Assembly: GCA_001970855.1 (NCBI GenBank) | Contig: LSSN01003013.1 | Location: 1 to 13,876, forward strand | Source: Smittium culicis | Taxonomy: Eukaryota; Kickxellomycota; Harpellomycetes; Harpellales; Legeriomycetaceae | Direction of reading: 5' to 3' | DNA: 13,876 nt | In this document: in pieces, positions 1-8,421 of the stretch | How the letters are laid out: every line of letters starts with the position of its first letter | Position numbering within the stretch: position 1 is the stretch's first letter | Program-made: the position numbers and the translations under genes | The notes under the pieces: model-generated | What the model saw: only the letters and a program-made list of their open reading frames with translations | What the model was told of the DNA's origin: nothing | The model's database searches: none

Positions 1-552
1 AATAAAAGTGCACTAGTGTATCCAAAATTGCTATATTTCCAAAGATCGTAGTGTTTTCTTTATATTTTCAAAAGTATACTAATTCGTGCTTTATGAAAGT
101 ATTTATATTTTATTTTTGTGAAGTCAAACAATATTAATATTTAAGTGTGCCTCAAGGAAAGTATAGTAGAAATTTTTTTTACACCCAGAATGTATAATTG
201 AGTCACTATAAAAATAAAATACCAAACTTAAATAAATAAAAAGCCAGTCTTAAATTTAAAAATTTAGATTCTTAAGGTTAAGTGGATTTTGTATTTTGGC
301 ACTCAATAGCCAAAATGCAAACTGATGTAATATAATTGGTTAATCAGAATTTGTTTTATAAAAATATTTCTTATATCCAATCAAATGAACTATTGAGAAC
401 GATTTTTTTTAATATAAAAATATGTTTCAGTCGGGAATTCGAATAACTGTGAAGTCAAAAAAAATTCGAAAGGTATAAATAAAACGAAAGCCATCTTCGT
501 CTTATAATGCCAAATAAAAATACAAGATCTTACTCATAAAAATATATCAGAT
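1..552. other. Non-coding upstream region of the F-box/LRR gene
   Basis: No open frame of useful length and no RNA gene could be recognised. The stretch is very AT-rich with short A and T runs. It holds an ATTGG at 335-339, a CCAAT in CCAATCA at 377-383, and a TATA-like box at 474-480 before the ATG at 553. An 8-bp inverted repeat, CTCAATAG at 303-310 against CTATTGAG near 390-398, brackets the two CCAAT-type motifs. These spacings would suit a fungal promoter, but no function is shown. Confidence 0.5.
474..480 (+). promoter_or_regulatory. TATA-like box upstream of the F-box/LRR gene
   Basis: TATAAAT lies about 73 bases before the ATG at 553, in an AT-rich stretch where such motifs also occur by chance. 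A CCAAT pentamer lies about 100 bases further upstream. The position fits a core promoter. The assignment is inference from motif and spacing only. Confidence 0.35.
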
Positions 553-1956
553 ATGTCTCAAATTTTCAGTAACGACCTTTTTCTAAGAACCATTTTCAAA
601 TACTGTGATCAGGCTACTCTATCACAAGCAACTAGAATTTCACGCATTTGTTACGTTACAGGAATACCAATTCTCTACAAAGAGCCCATCATTTCAACAC
701 AGAAATCATTTTTTAAACTTCTATTAACTTTGTTTGAAACTTTTGATTATTCTTATTCCTGGGATCCTTTAAGCTTTAATTTCATCTCAAGTATTGATAA
801 ATATAAAAAAAAGCTCGATTTTCCTTCAATTCATGAAAAAAAGAATTTAAATAATAATTTTCAACAAATTTCAAATAAGCTTTCAGAACCTGAATTATTA
901 AACAAAAAGCGAAAAAATAGTGATTCTCAGAACACCATTAATAACGTACCAAAAGACAATAGCACTTTGGAGCGAAATTACAATAGCGCAACAGAAAATG
1001 AAAATATTACTATAAAAACTGCTTCTTACAATAAAGAGAATTTTACAGAAATCCCTAAAAATTTTGATGAAATTGACACGTTATACAAAAAACCATGCTC
1101 TTTTGGATGGAAGATGGAATACTGGCCTTCCATTGTAATTTACCATAGAAGAATCGAATTCTTACAAGACCAAATCCAATTTATATCTGTTCAGCGTAAA
1201 GAAAATAATGACTTCTTTGAAGAAAATGTAATCCCTTCAAAGTTGATTGACGAGGATCCTAGTTTTAGAAAAAGACTCGAAAATCCATCAAATGATGAAA
1301 TTTCAAGAAATCTAGCTTCGATTTTAAACTTACAAAATAGAGCTATATACCCCAACCTTTCTCTCTGTAATTTAATTCAGAAGCTGGATTTATCTCAGCT
1401 TACATTCCGCTGGACTTGGCTTAGTCCCGCGGCGGCTTCATTTTTAATGCAGTTTATGACCAGCCTCAAACATTTAGACCTGACTTCCTGCTCTTACATA
1501 CACTTAAAGGATTTGCCAAAGTGGAGCAGCCTTTTTGGGTCAAAATTGAACACTTTAATACTTGACGACCTCAGTATAGATAACGATTTGTTAACTTCAA
1601 TGCTTAAAAATAATTTGAAATCTTTGATTCACCTTAATATCTCTAATAGCTATATCACTGATGAAGGTCTTGAAAGTTTAGAAACTGAATTTTGTCCAAA
1701 CTTGGAAATAATATACCTTGATGGAAATGATGTTGGGGATATTGGAGTTTTTCATATTATCAAATCTTTTGCTAAACTTAAATACATTTCTGCTGAAGAT
1801 ACTATGGTCACAAAGGCCATTGAAAAAATTCAAGAAATAAATAATAATTATGAGTGGGAAGATATTTCAAATTCTAGCTTCGAACATCTTTCCGATTACG
1901 AAACAGACTCTAGCTATGAAACGATTTATCGCTACGAGACTGGCCCAAATGCATAA
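553..1956 (+). CDS. F-box/leucine-rich-repeat protein, 467 aa
   Basis: This is a single uninterrupted frame of 467 codons with no sign of introns. Residues about 4-45 resemble an F-box: a hydrophobic helix pattern with FLRTIFKYCDQATLSQATR, then a Cys/Tyr-rich stretch and LYKEPI, as in fungal F-box-like proteins. Residues 85-180 are a charged, Asn/Lys-rich, low-complexity linker. From about 275 to 415 there are irregular leucine-rich repeats: LIQKLDLSQL, LKHLDLTSC, LNTLILDDL, LIHLNISNSYITDEGL, LEIIYLDGNDVGDIGV and LKYISAED. The tail at 435-460 is acidic and Tyr/Ser-rich. Proteins of this architecture usually serve as substrate receptors of SCF ubiquitin ligases, with the F-box binding Skp1 and the LRRs binding the target. 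That role is inferred from architecture; the target is unknown. The ATG at 553 is the first in the frame and lies about 73 bases after a TATA-like box. It is the only likely host gene in the window. Confidence 0.72.
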   Translation: MSQIFSNDLFLRTIFKYCDQATLSQATRISRICYVTGIPILYKEPIISTQKSFFKLLLTLFETFDYSYSWDPLSFNFISSIDKYKKKLDFPSIHEKKNLNNNFQQISNKLSEPELLNKKRKNSDSQNTINNVPKDNSTLERNYNSATENENITIKTASYNKENFTEIPKNFDEIDTLYKKPCSFGWKMEYWPSIVIYHRRIEFLQDQIQFISVQRKENNDFFEENVIPSKLIDEDPSFRKRLENPSNDEISRNLASILNLQNRAIYPNLSLCNLIQKLDLSQLTFRWTWLSPAAASFLMQFMTSLKHLDLTSCSYIHLKDLPKWSSLFGSKLNTLILDDLSIDNDLLTSMLKNNLKSLIHLNISNSYITDEGLESLETEFCPNLEIIYLDGNDVGDIGVFHIIKSFAKLKYISAEDTMVTKAIEKIQEINNNYEWEDISNSSFEHLSDYETDSSYETIYRYETGPNA

Positions 1957-3650
1957 CAAGGCTTCTTTAATCGAATATAAATTTTATTAAAAATTTATAG
2001 CCTTCCAGTTCCATACCAGAAATATTTCTCGCTGCTATCATGTTAATTTAGCGCTAAAATTTATGAAATCAAAGCATTTCTTAATGTCATAATACTATGT
2101 ATTATAGATACATATATCACAGTTGATTATCTTAATTCTTCTAAAATTAAAAAAAATTTCTTATGCAAAATGGCGTATTATTTTAATACTTATTTTTCTA
2201 ACAGCTATTTTATACTAAAAATATTTTTTTACACTCTTTTTTGTATGTCAAGTAAATTTAGAATTTAATTCTTTATATAAAGGCGTGATTTGAAATGTAT
2301 TTATTGTACATATTTGATTTTCCACCAAGCCTATTCTTCATAGCCTTATAATTTACTCTAGCATAAATATCAAACACCAAAAACCTACTGGCCAAATATT
2401 ACGCAAATCTTGATAAACTAATTACTGTTTCATTAACAAGTTAATACCAGATACTTTATAAGAATTTATCTTAAATTGCGTTTTTTATATAGCACCTTAT
2501 GTATACATTTTATTTTTAGCATCTCTACAAAAAAAAACTGTCTTTACAGCTTACTAAGTGGTATTATATAGTTTTCATAATGATTTTTAGAATACTATTA
2601 AAGAATTCGTTGTTGAACTAATTACTTAAATTAAATATATAAACCCACTTATAAATAATTATATTCTCTGAAATTAACTTTATATTATGTACTGTTTTCT
2701 ATTTAAAAAAAAAAAAATACTATACACAATTTATTATCTGAGATTAAAATAAACAAATTAAAACATCCATTTCAAGCTTTTGAGCGCCATTTATTACTTT
2801 TCAATTATTAAAATGACAAATTTATTTTATAAATAAAATGGGCATAATGACTAGTTTTTTTATTATTATTATATTTACTTCCAGGAGCTTATTTCAGCTA
2901 ATATCACTTTTCATGGTAAAATCATTCAAAAGCATAACTTAACAGATGTTTATTCCAAAAAAAATAGTTGAAATTATATATTAATTATTATATTTGATAT
3001 ACTAACCCTTTTACATGTGGTAGACTATTTTTGATAAGCTAGATATAGCTAACTGTGCTCAAATACACCACTTTAATTCTGAGGCCTTAAGAAATATCGG
3101 TATATTGTAAAAACAATCGCAAATAATTAACCCTATATCGTCCAACACTCTTAAAAAAATCTAATTTATTGATTAGTTTATGATTTATGATTAATGATAT
3201 AATTAATTATTTGCTGCTGTAATACAAACAAAACAATATTTCTAAAGGCCTCGGAACTTATATATAATATTCGAAAACATTTGACTATATTTGGCAGATA
3301 TAAAATTATCTACTGCTCGTGAAAGAATTAAATAAATTATTGTATGATAGTAAAATAAAAAATTAGTAAACTATTTTTTATTAAATTCGAAATAAACATG
3401 AAAGGAAATGCAAAATAATTTAAATCAATCAAATGAAATTTTTAAATCTATCAGAATAATAAAAAAGGAAATTTTTTTTTTCTTTTGGCATATAAAAAGG
3501 CCAAGGAACAATCTTCTCCAAACTTTAACTCCTTTTCAATATAATTGGGTCAGTAATGTGCGGGGAATAATTTTATTTTACTTCCATACAATAATTTATA
3601 GCCATCTTTCATCGAATAAATTAATATTGTATTTCGTTGGTAAAATAAAA
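1957..3650. other. AT-rich intergenic stretch without recognisable genes
   Basis: Nearly 1.7 kb with no credible coding frame. Short frames near the right edge lie opposite the decayed recombinase end and look accidental. I saw no tRNA or rRNA. The sequence is dominated by A/T runs, including a run of 13 A near 2705. The one ordered structure is an inverted repeat pair at 3077-3097 and 3236-3256. The right part may include the unrecognised 3' end of the minus-strand DIRS element, because its recombinase frame stops at 3651. Confidence 0.6.
3077..3256. repeat. 21-bp imperfect inverted repeats enclosing about 138 bp
   Basis: Bases 3077-3097 pair with 3236-3256: 19 Watson-Crick pairs, one G-T and one mismatch, around the shared core GAGGCCTT/AAGGCCTC. 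The enclosed 138 bases are AT-rich and non-coding. The GC-bearing core stands out in this AT-rich region. It could be a miniature inverted-repeat element, a regulatory hairpin or part of a DIRS terminus. No clear target-site duplication is visible. Confidence 0.5.
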
Positions 3651-4690
3651 TTATTTATCTTTAGAGTTTTTATTCCCAAAGACCAGCTTTGTGAGGTTAA
3701 TTTTTGACATAATAGAAAGCTAGTAATAATATTTAAATATTCCATTAGAAGGCCTAAGTTCCTGAAAAATAACATCTTCATATGATTCGCCTGCGTTATC
3801 TGCTAGTGTAGATACTAATCCTCTGGATTTAGGTATCCTTTTTATGGTTGGAGGTGGTTTGAGTGCCGTTGTGAGTTTATGTTCTTGCTTATTCTCTGAG
3901 CACCTATTCTATCATTAATTTAGTCAAATTTCTAATAAAAAATTTTATATTACCGTTGGGGTTTATTGGATGATTCCCAAAGCATTGAAATTTTTATGAC
4001 CTAATATATTCTTCATATGCTGATACTGGGCAGAGATATTTATTTGAATGAGAGTGTAAATGAGAGAAATTTTCAATGTTTGACCCTGATCTTTTTTCTT
4101 TAGGAACCACTAATATAAATCTTACGAATGACTAATTTATTTATGTTCTGTTGTCATTTGCTCTTTCAATATCGGATGGACGCATGAATCCACAGATTAT
4201 AATTAACCAACAAAGTTTCTGAGTTAAATTTTTTAAAGAAATGGCTTTTTTTTATCTTCAGAGCTTAAGTATATCAAAAATTGGTGATATATTATATGAA
4301 GAAAGATCAAAGGATTTTAAGTTTAGCCTTTTTATCTCTTGAAAGTATTTATTGAATTAGAGTCTTTTATAATTGTGGTAGGATCAAAATTAATATTTAA
4401 TATCGACGCTTATAGCTAAATATTGTTGAAATTTTTCAGATACTATTAATTCTTGAGTGCTCCAAGAAATTAATTATATCTATTGGGCTAATAGGAAAAT
4501 ATTTTAGCTTTTATTTTCTCTTCATTCTGCAAATTTCTTCTGGCTAGGGCATTATTCTTTACGTTTGTTAGAAAAAAATGAAAATCTTGAAAAAAAATTG
4601 TAGCTGAATCTGTAATTCCTAGCTTTGAACCTGGTATTCTTATTTTCAACGCAGTTAAAAACCAATCCTTTTTTTTCTGCAACACTTACT
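3651..4690 (-). pseudogene. Tyrosine recombinase remnant of the minus-strand DIRS element
   Basis: Seen by reading several minus-strand frames in order. A 65-codon open stretch at 4488-4685 begins QKKKDWFLTALKI and leads into SPIDIINFLEHSR. This is followed by NISPIFDILKL near 4275, and by GFMRPSDIERA with the Arg codon at 4180-4182, which would be the first catalytic Arg. Next come PKEKRSGSNIE and NKYLCPVSAYEEYI near 4000-4110, then SRGLVSTLADNAGESYEDV at about 3768-3826 with Arg at 3822-3824. A YYY stretch near 3728 sits where the catalytic Tyr is expected, followed directly by a stop codon, and a final stop lies at 3651-3653. In intact DIRS elements this enzyme integrates circular cDNA by site-specific recombination. 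Here at least four stops or frame changes interrupt it. Assignment rests on motif order and context. Confidence 0.75.
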
Positions 4691-5029
4691 TTCTTCTTTC
4701 TGGGTCTGGAGAAATTTCGATGAAGGGTATCCTTAAGGAGTCTGTAAAGAATTTTTTTATAACTTTATCATACCATATTTCTGTCTTGCATCAAATAGAT
4801 ACCTGAGTAATCGTCATTTTTTTTCAAAAAAATTTTTGAATTATTTTTTGAATTAAATTATATGGAGGACAGAAGTAAGGCTGCTTTTATATGTTCTATG
4901 CATGATTGAAGACTTTTGTGAGTATAAATTCTTTGCTTTGTTTCCAACTTGCGAAAATTATCAGCTGAATGTTCTTTCTAGTCGCAAAAATATCCAAAAT
5001 CGTGATCTCCGAAAAATTTCTGGACCTTG

Positions 5030-5460
5030 TTAAAGACATTTTTCGATAATAAACATACGGTTTGCGCCTTTAGTATCTATGAGGAATTTGTCGGGTTCAA
5101 TATTGATGGAACATGAGTTCAGTTGAGGTCTATTCCGCGTAGATATAAAATGTTCCCATAGGTTATAATATACGCTCAGAAGGCTTTGGGATCGATTTCC
5201 TTCTTGTTCCCTCACGTATCCTAATGGATTCTTGTTTTTTGGGTGCACTAAATTACTTAGCTCCTGTATTTTTGGCAGTTTCAGTGCATATAGGATAACT
5301 AATAGATACTTCACGTTTATTGCTTGTGGAATTCTACTGTGGTTTCCATGGGCCCAAGTAGCGCTTTTCTTCCAGTAAAATTCCCCAATTCAAGTCACCC
5401 ATGTATGTAAAAAGTTCTACTTCTGGGATCTCCAGTAGAAAATATCTTCCATTCCAACCC
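5030..5460 (-). pseudogene. RNase H remnant of the minus-strand DIRS element
   Basis: An open stretch of 94 codons on the minus strand (5030-5314) contains VKYLLVILYALKLPKIQ, then NPLGYVREQEGNRSQSLLS and YNLWEHFISTRNR. This matches the layout of the DIRS-type RNase H, in which a conserved Asn-Lys segment and a GTRS-like box precede a Leu-rich helix. Upstream, in another frame near 5335-5400, DLNWGILLEEKRYLGPWKPQ can be read. It corresponds to the first active-site strand, with the usual catalytic Asp no longer certain. The fragment lies between RT and recombinase fragments in the expected order. Stops and frame changes on both sides show it is non-functional. Confidence 0.68.
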
Positions 5461-5559
5461 TGTAAGATGTCACTACGAAATATTAGATTTTACTAAGCAG
5501 GTATCGGCAATTTTACGATTGAGCTCGAAACTTTTTTCGCAGAAAGCGGTGAATTTTTT

Positions 5560-6345
5560 TTAGTTCTAATAGTCTTCGTATCACCAGTCTTCCAGGAAAG
5601 AGAGCCACTGCCATAGCTTGAGCTTTTCTTATAAATGAGACAAGATTGCATGTAGTTTAATTTCCATTCCTTATTAGTTTGCCCACACCTCTCCTCAGAT
5701 CCCTGACCTTTTCCTTACGTATCTATAGACTCGTGTCTCGAGAGTTTATTTTCATCCCGAGCTCAAATATTGATTTTGAAGGATTCAAATTTGATTTTTC
5801 TGAATTTATTAGAAGCCCTAGAGTTTTCAATTTTTTCATTATCTGATTTGAGAACGCTATATATTCCTCTCTGCAAGAGGCTAGAATTTTTAGACTGTCT
5901 AAATTTGAGCTTTTCCGAATCCCCCTCTGTCTTGCACATTTAAAAAAAGGCGGAAAATTATTGTGAATACAAAAGAGCTCAGTAATATTCCGAACTTCAG
6001 GACTCCAAATTGGTATTTTCGAGACCTCCAATTGAGCTTAGGTATTTCCGGGAGGCTTTTTGTATAAGAATGTGCAGGAATGCATCCGATAGGTCGATTC
6101 TTGTCATCCAACCTTTTCTCATAATTATCTTAAAAGCCGTACTATACCTCCCATCTGAAGTCGATTTGTGGTAGGAATTGATTCAGTGGTCTTAAGTTCA
6201 GCACAGGTCGTAGTTCCACCGATTTTTTAGGAATGGTAAAAATTAGAGAGAAAAATCCTATTTTCTGATTCGAAATCTCTTCTGTAGCTTTTTTTTCCAT
6301 TATACTTCAGAGGAGGAGACATATTAAGTGTTACCATCTTATTGG
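5560..6345 (-). pseudogene. Reverse transcriptase remnant of the minus-strand DIRS element
   Basis: From about 6300 downwards the minus strand reads KKATEEISNQKIGFF, then FTIPKKSVELRPVLNLRPLN, then near 6105 WMTRIDLSDAFLHILIQKA. A run resembling the PFG box follows near 6000. Further on is KLKTLGLLINSEKSNLNPS (about 5780-5840), and after a stop at 5723 comes KVRDLRRGVGKLIRNGN and KAQAMAVALFPGRL (about 5605-5720). These are the conserved blocks of DIRS-type RTs in correct order. A run of eight A at 6291-6298 marks one frame change and a TAG near 6142 marks another break. The YLDD active-site box cannot be read in any frame; the segment near 5890 where it should be is degraded. Confidence 0.78.
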
Positions 6346-6559
6346 ATAATACTAAACCGAAAATTACAAACCAATAAAAATAAAGTGAAATAAAATGAAA
6401 TAATAAAATTTTTATACTATAGAATGTAAAGTACACGTTAGTGTTATCCTTATCATCTTTTCTTTCGCAAAGGTAATCTGCCAGCATAAAGATTTTCAAC
6501 TTTAAAAATTTTTTACACTTTAAAAACTTTAAAAATTATTTCCTTCAAACTATTTAACG
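6346..6559 (+). other. AT-rich leader before the plus-strand DIRS gag
   Basis: About 210 bases separate the start of the minus-strand pol remnant from the plus-strand gag ATG at 6560. The stretch has purine-rich GAAATAAAAT-type repeats near 6378-6402 and three copies of ACTTTAAAAA at 6499-6508, 6517-6526 and 6526-6535, the last two overlapping. In intact DIRS elements a terminal repeat precedes gag, so part of this may be the left terminal repeat. I cannot define its ends because the partner repeat would lie beyond the window. The gag of the minus-strand element is not visible here. Confidence 0.4.
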
Positions 6560-7375
6560 ATGGAACAAGCTAACACCCAGGCACCAATGAGCCAAGAACA
6601 GCTAATAATGTTGATTGAAATGGTTCAGCAACTCTTTAGAGAAAGAAACCGCGAGCAGGAACCTGAGGACCCTCACGTCAAAACAAGGATATCGGTGACA
6701 GATCTCACATCCTGTCCGGCGCTAACTGAAGCACTGCCATCGATTGAAGAAGACTTCTTCCGTTCACCACTGACTGAGGAAGAGCGCAAGATTGCTGTAC
6801 ATTCTTGCCCAAGGACTAGTTCGATGAACTACACTCCGCCTCCGCTGAACGACACAGCGTCGAGCACCGTGAAGAAGACTGATTCCACTCTTTACGGAAT
6901 CCAATTGGCACTTGCACAAGCAACAAGGCCAATTGACTATTACTTCCACCGCAGAATTCAGGAAAATCCTGGAATGGACACAGCCGAAGATACCGAGATT
7001 CTTTTTGCCAGTACAATGCGGGCACTCCTAGCAGACATTGCCGCCATAGTCACACAAGCGAGGTTAGATAACCTCCACAAGGGGCCAGACCTCCACGGGA
7101 AACCAACTCAGTTGGTAGAATAGGAGAACAAGCCACTAATGGATCAAGAGGCGTTGGACGCCCTCATAGCCAAGAAGCCAGCAGCTAAAAGACAGCGAGC
7201 CCAGCCCTTTCGCAAGCGCCAGCAGAGTACGACATCAAAGGAATTGTACAGCAGTGACACTGTTACGTCGCCGAACACCGCAGCTGAAACCACCGCTGAA
7301 GTCAATCATAGAACCTCTGACCGCCAGTCTAATTTTCGCGGAAGAGGGCGCGGTCACGGGAGGGGGTCTCAGTAG
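6560..7375 (+). pseudogene. DIRS-type gag-like ORF with one in-frame TAG
   Basis: The frame starts at ATG 6560 in a good context (AACGATGG) and runs to a TAG at 7121-7123. It then continues open in the same frame to TAG 7373-7375, a total of 272 codons including the internal stop. The first part is acidic and Gln/Glu-rich, with a Pro-rich segment around MNYTPPPLND. A helical part follows (TLYGIQLALAQATRPIDYY). After the internal stop come the basic DALIAKKPAAKRQRAQPF and an RGRGRGHGRG tail, a typical RNA-binding end. The continuity across the TAG and the arrangement gag then RT indicate one gag gene with a nonsense mutation; readthrough cannot be excluded. Its last 43 bases overlap the open pol frame. 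The identification is by position and composition because gag proteins are poorly conserved. Confidence 0.7.
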
Positions 7376-7413
7376 AGGCTCAACAAGGGTCCCCAGTAGG
7401 GGGCCGTCTCGCT

Positions 7414-8421
7414 ATGTTCAAATCAGCATGGTCCAAACTGACGGACAGCCGATGGGTTCAGAACATAGTGTCGAGGGGATTCAGAATCCCCTTTACGAAC
7501 TCAAAATCTCCGACATCGAATCCGTCATCGGAAAAAACGAAAAGTCGGTATGGAGCGAAAAATTGGCCGCCGAAGGCGGAAGATTTTGCGCGAACATTAA
7601 CCGACTTTTCTTTTTTTCCGATGACGGATTCGGCGTCGGGCAGGGTGCTGACGCGCCCAGCCCCCGCGATGGACCCTACAGGCCCATCACTGACGTCTCA
7701 CCCGCATCGGTACAAACGGAGGCTGAGCTGGGAGGCCAGCGAAGTTCTGACGAAGGAAGTCGCATCATTACTGACGAAGCGAGCCATCGAAGAAATCCGA
7801 CCACGGGATCCAGGATTTTACAGCCAACTTTTCACGATCCCGAAGAAGACTGGAGGCCTCCGACCTGTTCTCGACCTCCGGAACCTGAATCTTCATGTGG
7901 AAGAGCAGAACTTCAAGATGGAGACGCTGACGTCGATATGCAGAATGATCCGTCGGAAGGATTATCTGACGTCACTAGACCTCCAGGATGCTTTCATGCA
8001 CATTATGGTTTACAAGCAGTGTCGAAAGTACCTCCGCTTTCATTTTAATGGCCGCTGTTTCCAATTCCGCGTCCTGCCATTCGGGCTATCACTGAGCCCT
8101 TTGGTTTTCACCCAGATCCTCTGCCCAGTTCTGGAATGGTCCAGATCGAAAGGGATTCGTTTTTCTGCATATTTAGACTATTTTTTAATCATGGGGGAAT
8201 CCAAAGACGTGTGCCAAAAGAACACGCGCTTAATCTATTCCAAGCTTTTGCAGCTTGGATTCAAGGTCAATCCAGAGAAGTCATCGACCACGCCATCTCA
8301 GCCGATCACCCATTTAGGAATGGTAATCAACTCAAAGGAAATGACCCTCAAGGTTCCATCCAGCAAGATTGTCATGAACCAATCATGGCATACGGAATCA
8401 ATCACGTTCCTTGTGTATTAG
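7414..8421 (+). pseudogene. DIRS-type reverse transcriptase, 3'-truncated by LTR insertion, catalytic box mutated
   Basis: The frame is open from 7333; the first ATG is at 7414. The native part ends at 8369, and the last 17 codons to the stop at 8421 are LTR sequence. After WVQNIVSRGFRIPF and a long linker, the RT blocks are in order: RAIEEIRPRDPGFYSQLF, TIPKKTGGLRPVLDLRNLNL, DYLTSLDLQDAFMHI, LRFHFNGRCFQFRVLPFGL and LGFKVNPEKSS. The active-site box reads SAYLDYFLIMG: the second Asp of YLDD is a TAT Tyr codon at 8179-8181, which should abolish metal binding and polymerisation. RNase H and tyrosine recombinase are missing because the chromovirus inserted here. The linker at 7510-7639 is a large palindrome. 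In life the product would copy the element RNA into cDNA. Confidence 0.85.
7510..7639 (+). repeat. Large near-perfect palindrome inside the DIRS pol frame
   Basis: Bases 7511-7549 pair with 7600-7638: 36 Watson-Crick pairs out of 39, one G-T, two mismatches (7515/7634 and 7538/7611). A further pair at 7510/7639 extends it. Within the 50-base spacer a second stem is seen around CCGCC (7567-7571), GAA, GGCGG (7575-7579), which can extend outward with a few mismatches. The whole 130 bases remain open in the pol frame, encoding the linker between the N-terminal part and the RT. Confidence 0.88.

Larger units (their letters stand above)
3651..6345 (-). mobile_element. Decayed DIRS-like (tyrosine recombinase) retrotransposon, minus strand
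   Basis: Reading the minus strand from about 6345 down to 3651 gives, in the order expected for DIRS-order elements, fragments of reverse transcriptase, RNase H and tyrosine recombinase. The fragments lie in different frames and are separated by stops and short indels, so nothing is translatable as a whole. The spacing between the RNase H and recombinase fragments (about 350 bases) leaves no room for the methyltransferase carried by some DIRS elements. No gag was found upstream. Composition is AT-rich like the host flanks (about 25% GC in one sampled 60-base line), as expected for old decay. The element ends are not defined; only the coding remnant is bounded here. Confidence 0.78.
6560..8369 (+). 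mobile_element. 5' part of a second DIRS-like retrotransposon, cut by the Ty3/Gypsy insertion
   Basis: This fragment contains a gag frame (6560-7375) and an overlapping pol frame (open from 7333) with a clear DIRS-type reverse transcriptase. It stops abruptly at 8370, where the LTR of the chromovirus begins in the middle of the post-catalytic RT region. RNase H and recombinase should lie beyond the other LTR, outside the window. Composition is close to 50% GC in sampled lines (28/60 and 32/60), unlike the AT-rich minus-strand relict next to it. Only single inactivating changes are visible, so it is a younger insertion or a different family. Confidence 0.82.

Noticed and set aside
3408..3707. 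99-codon plus-strand frame near the end of the minus-strand DIRS
   Set aside because: Phe/Ile/Lys-rich, no motif, and its right part lies opposite the decayed recombinase end. It looks like a chance frame in AT-rich DNA.
4680..5030. Methyltransferase domain between RNase H and recombinase of the minus-strand DIRS
   Set aside because: The gap is only about 350 bases and no methyltransferase motif can be read in any frame; it fits a plain RH-YR linker.
7254..8048. 264-codon open frame overlapping the DIRS pol on the plus strand
   Set aside because: It is another frame of the RT coding region. The pol frame shows the conserved RT blocks, while this one shows only composition-driven Arg/Pro/Ser-rich sequence. 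High GC content makes such long shadow frames likely.
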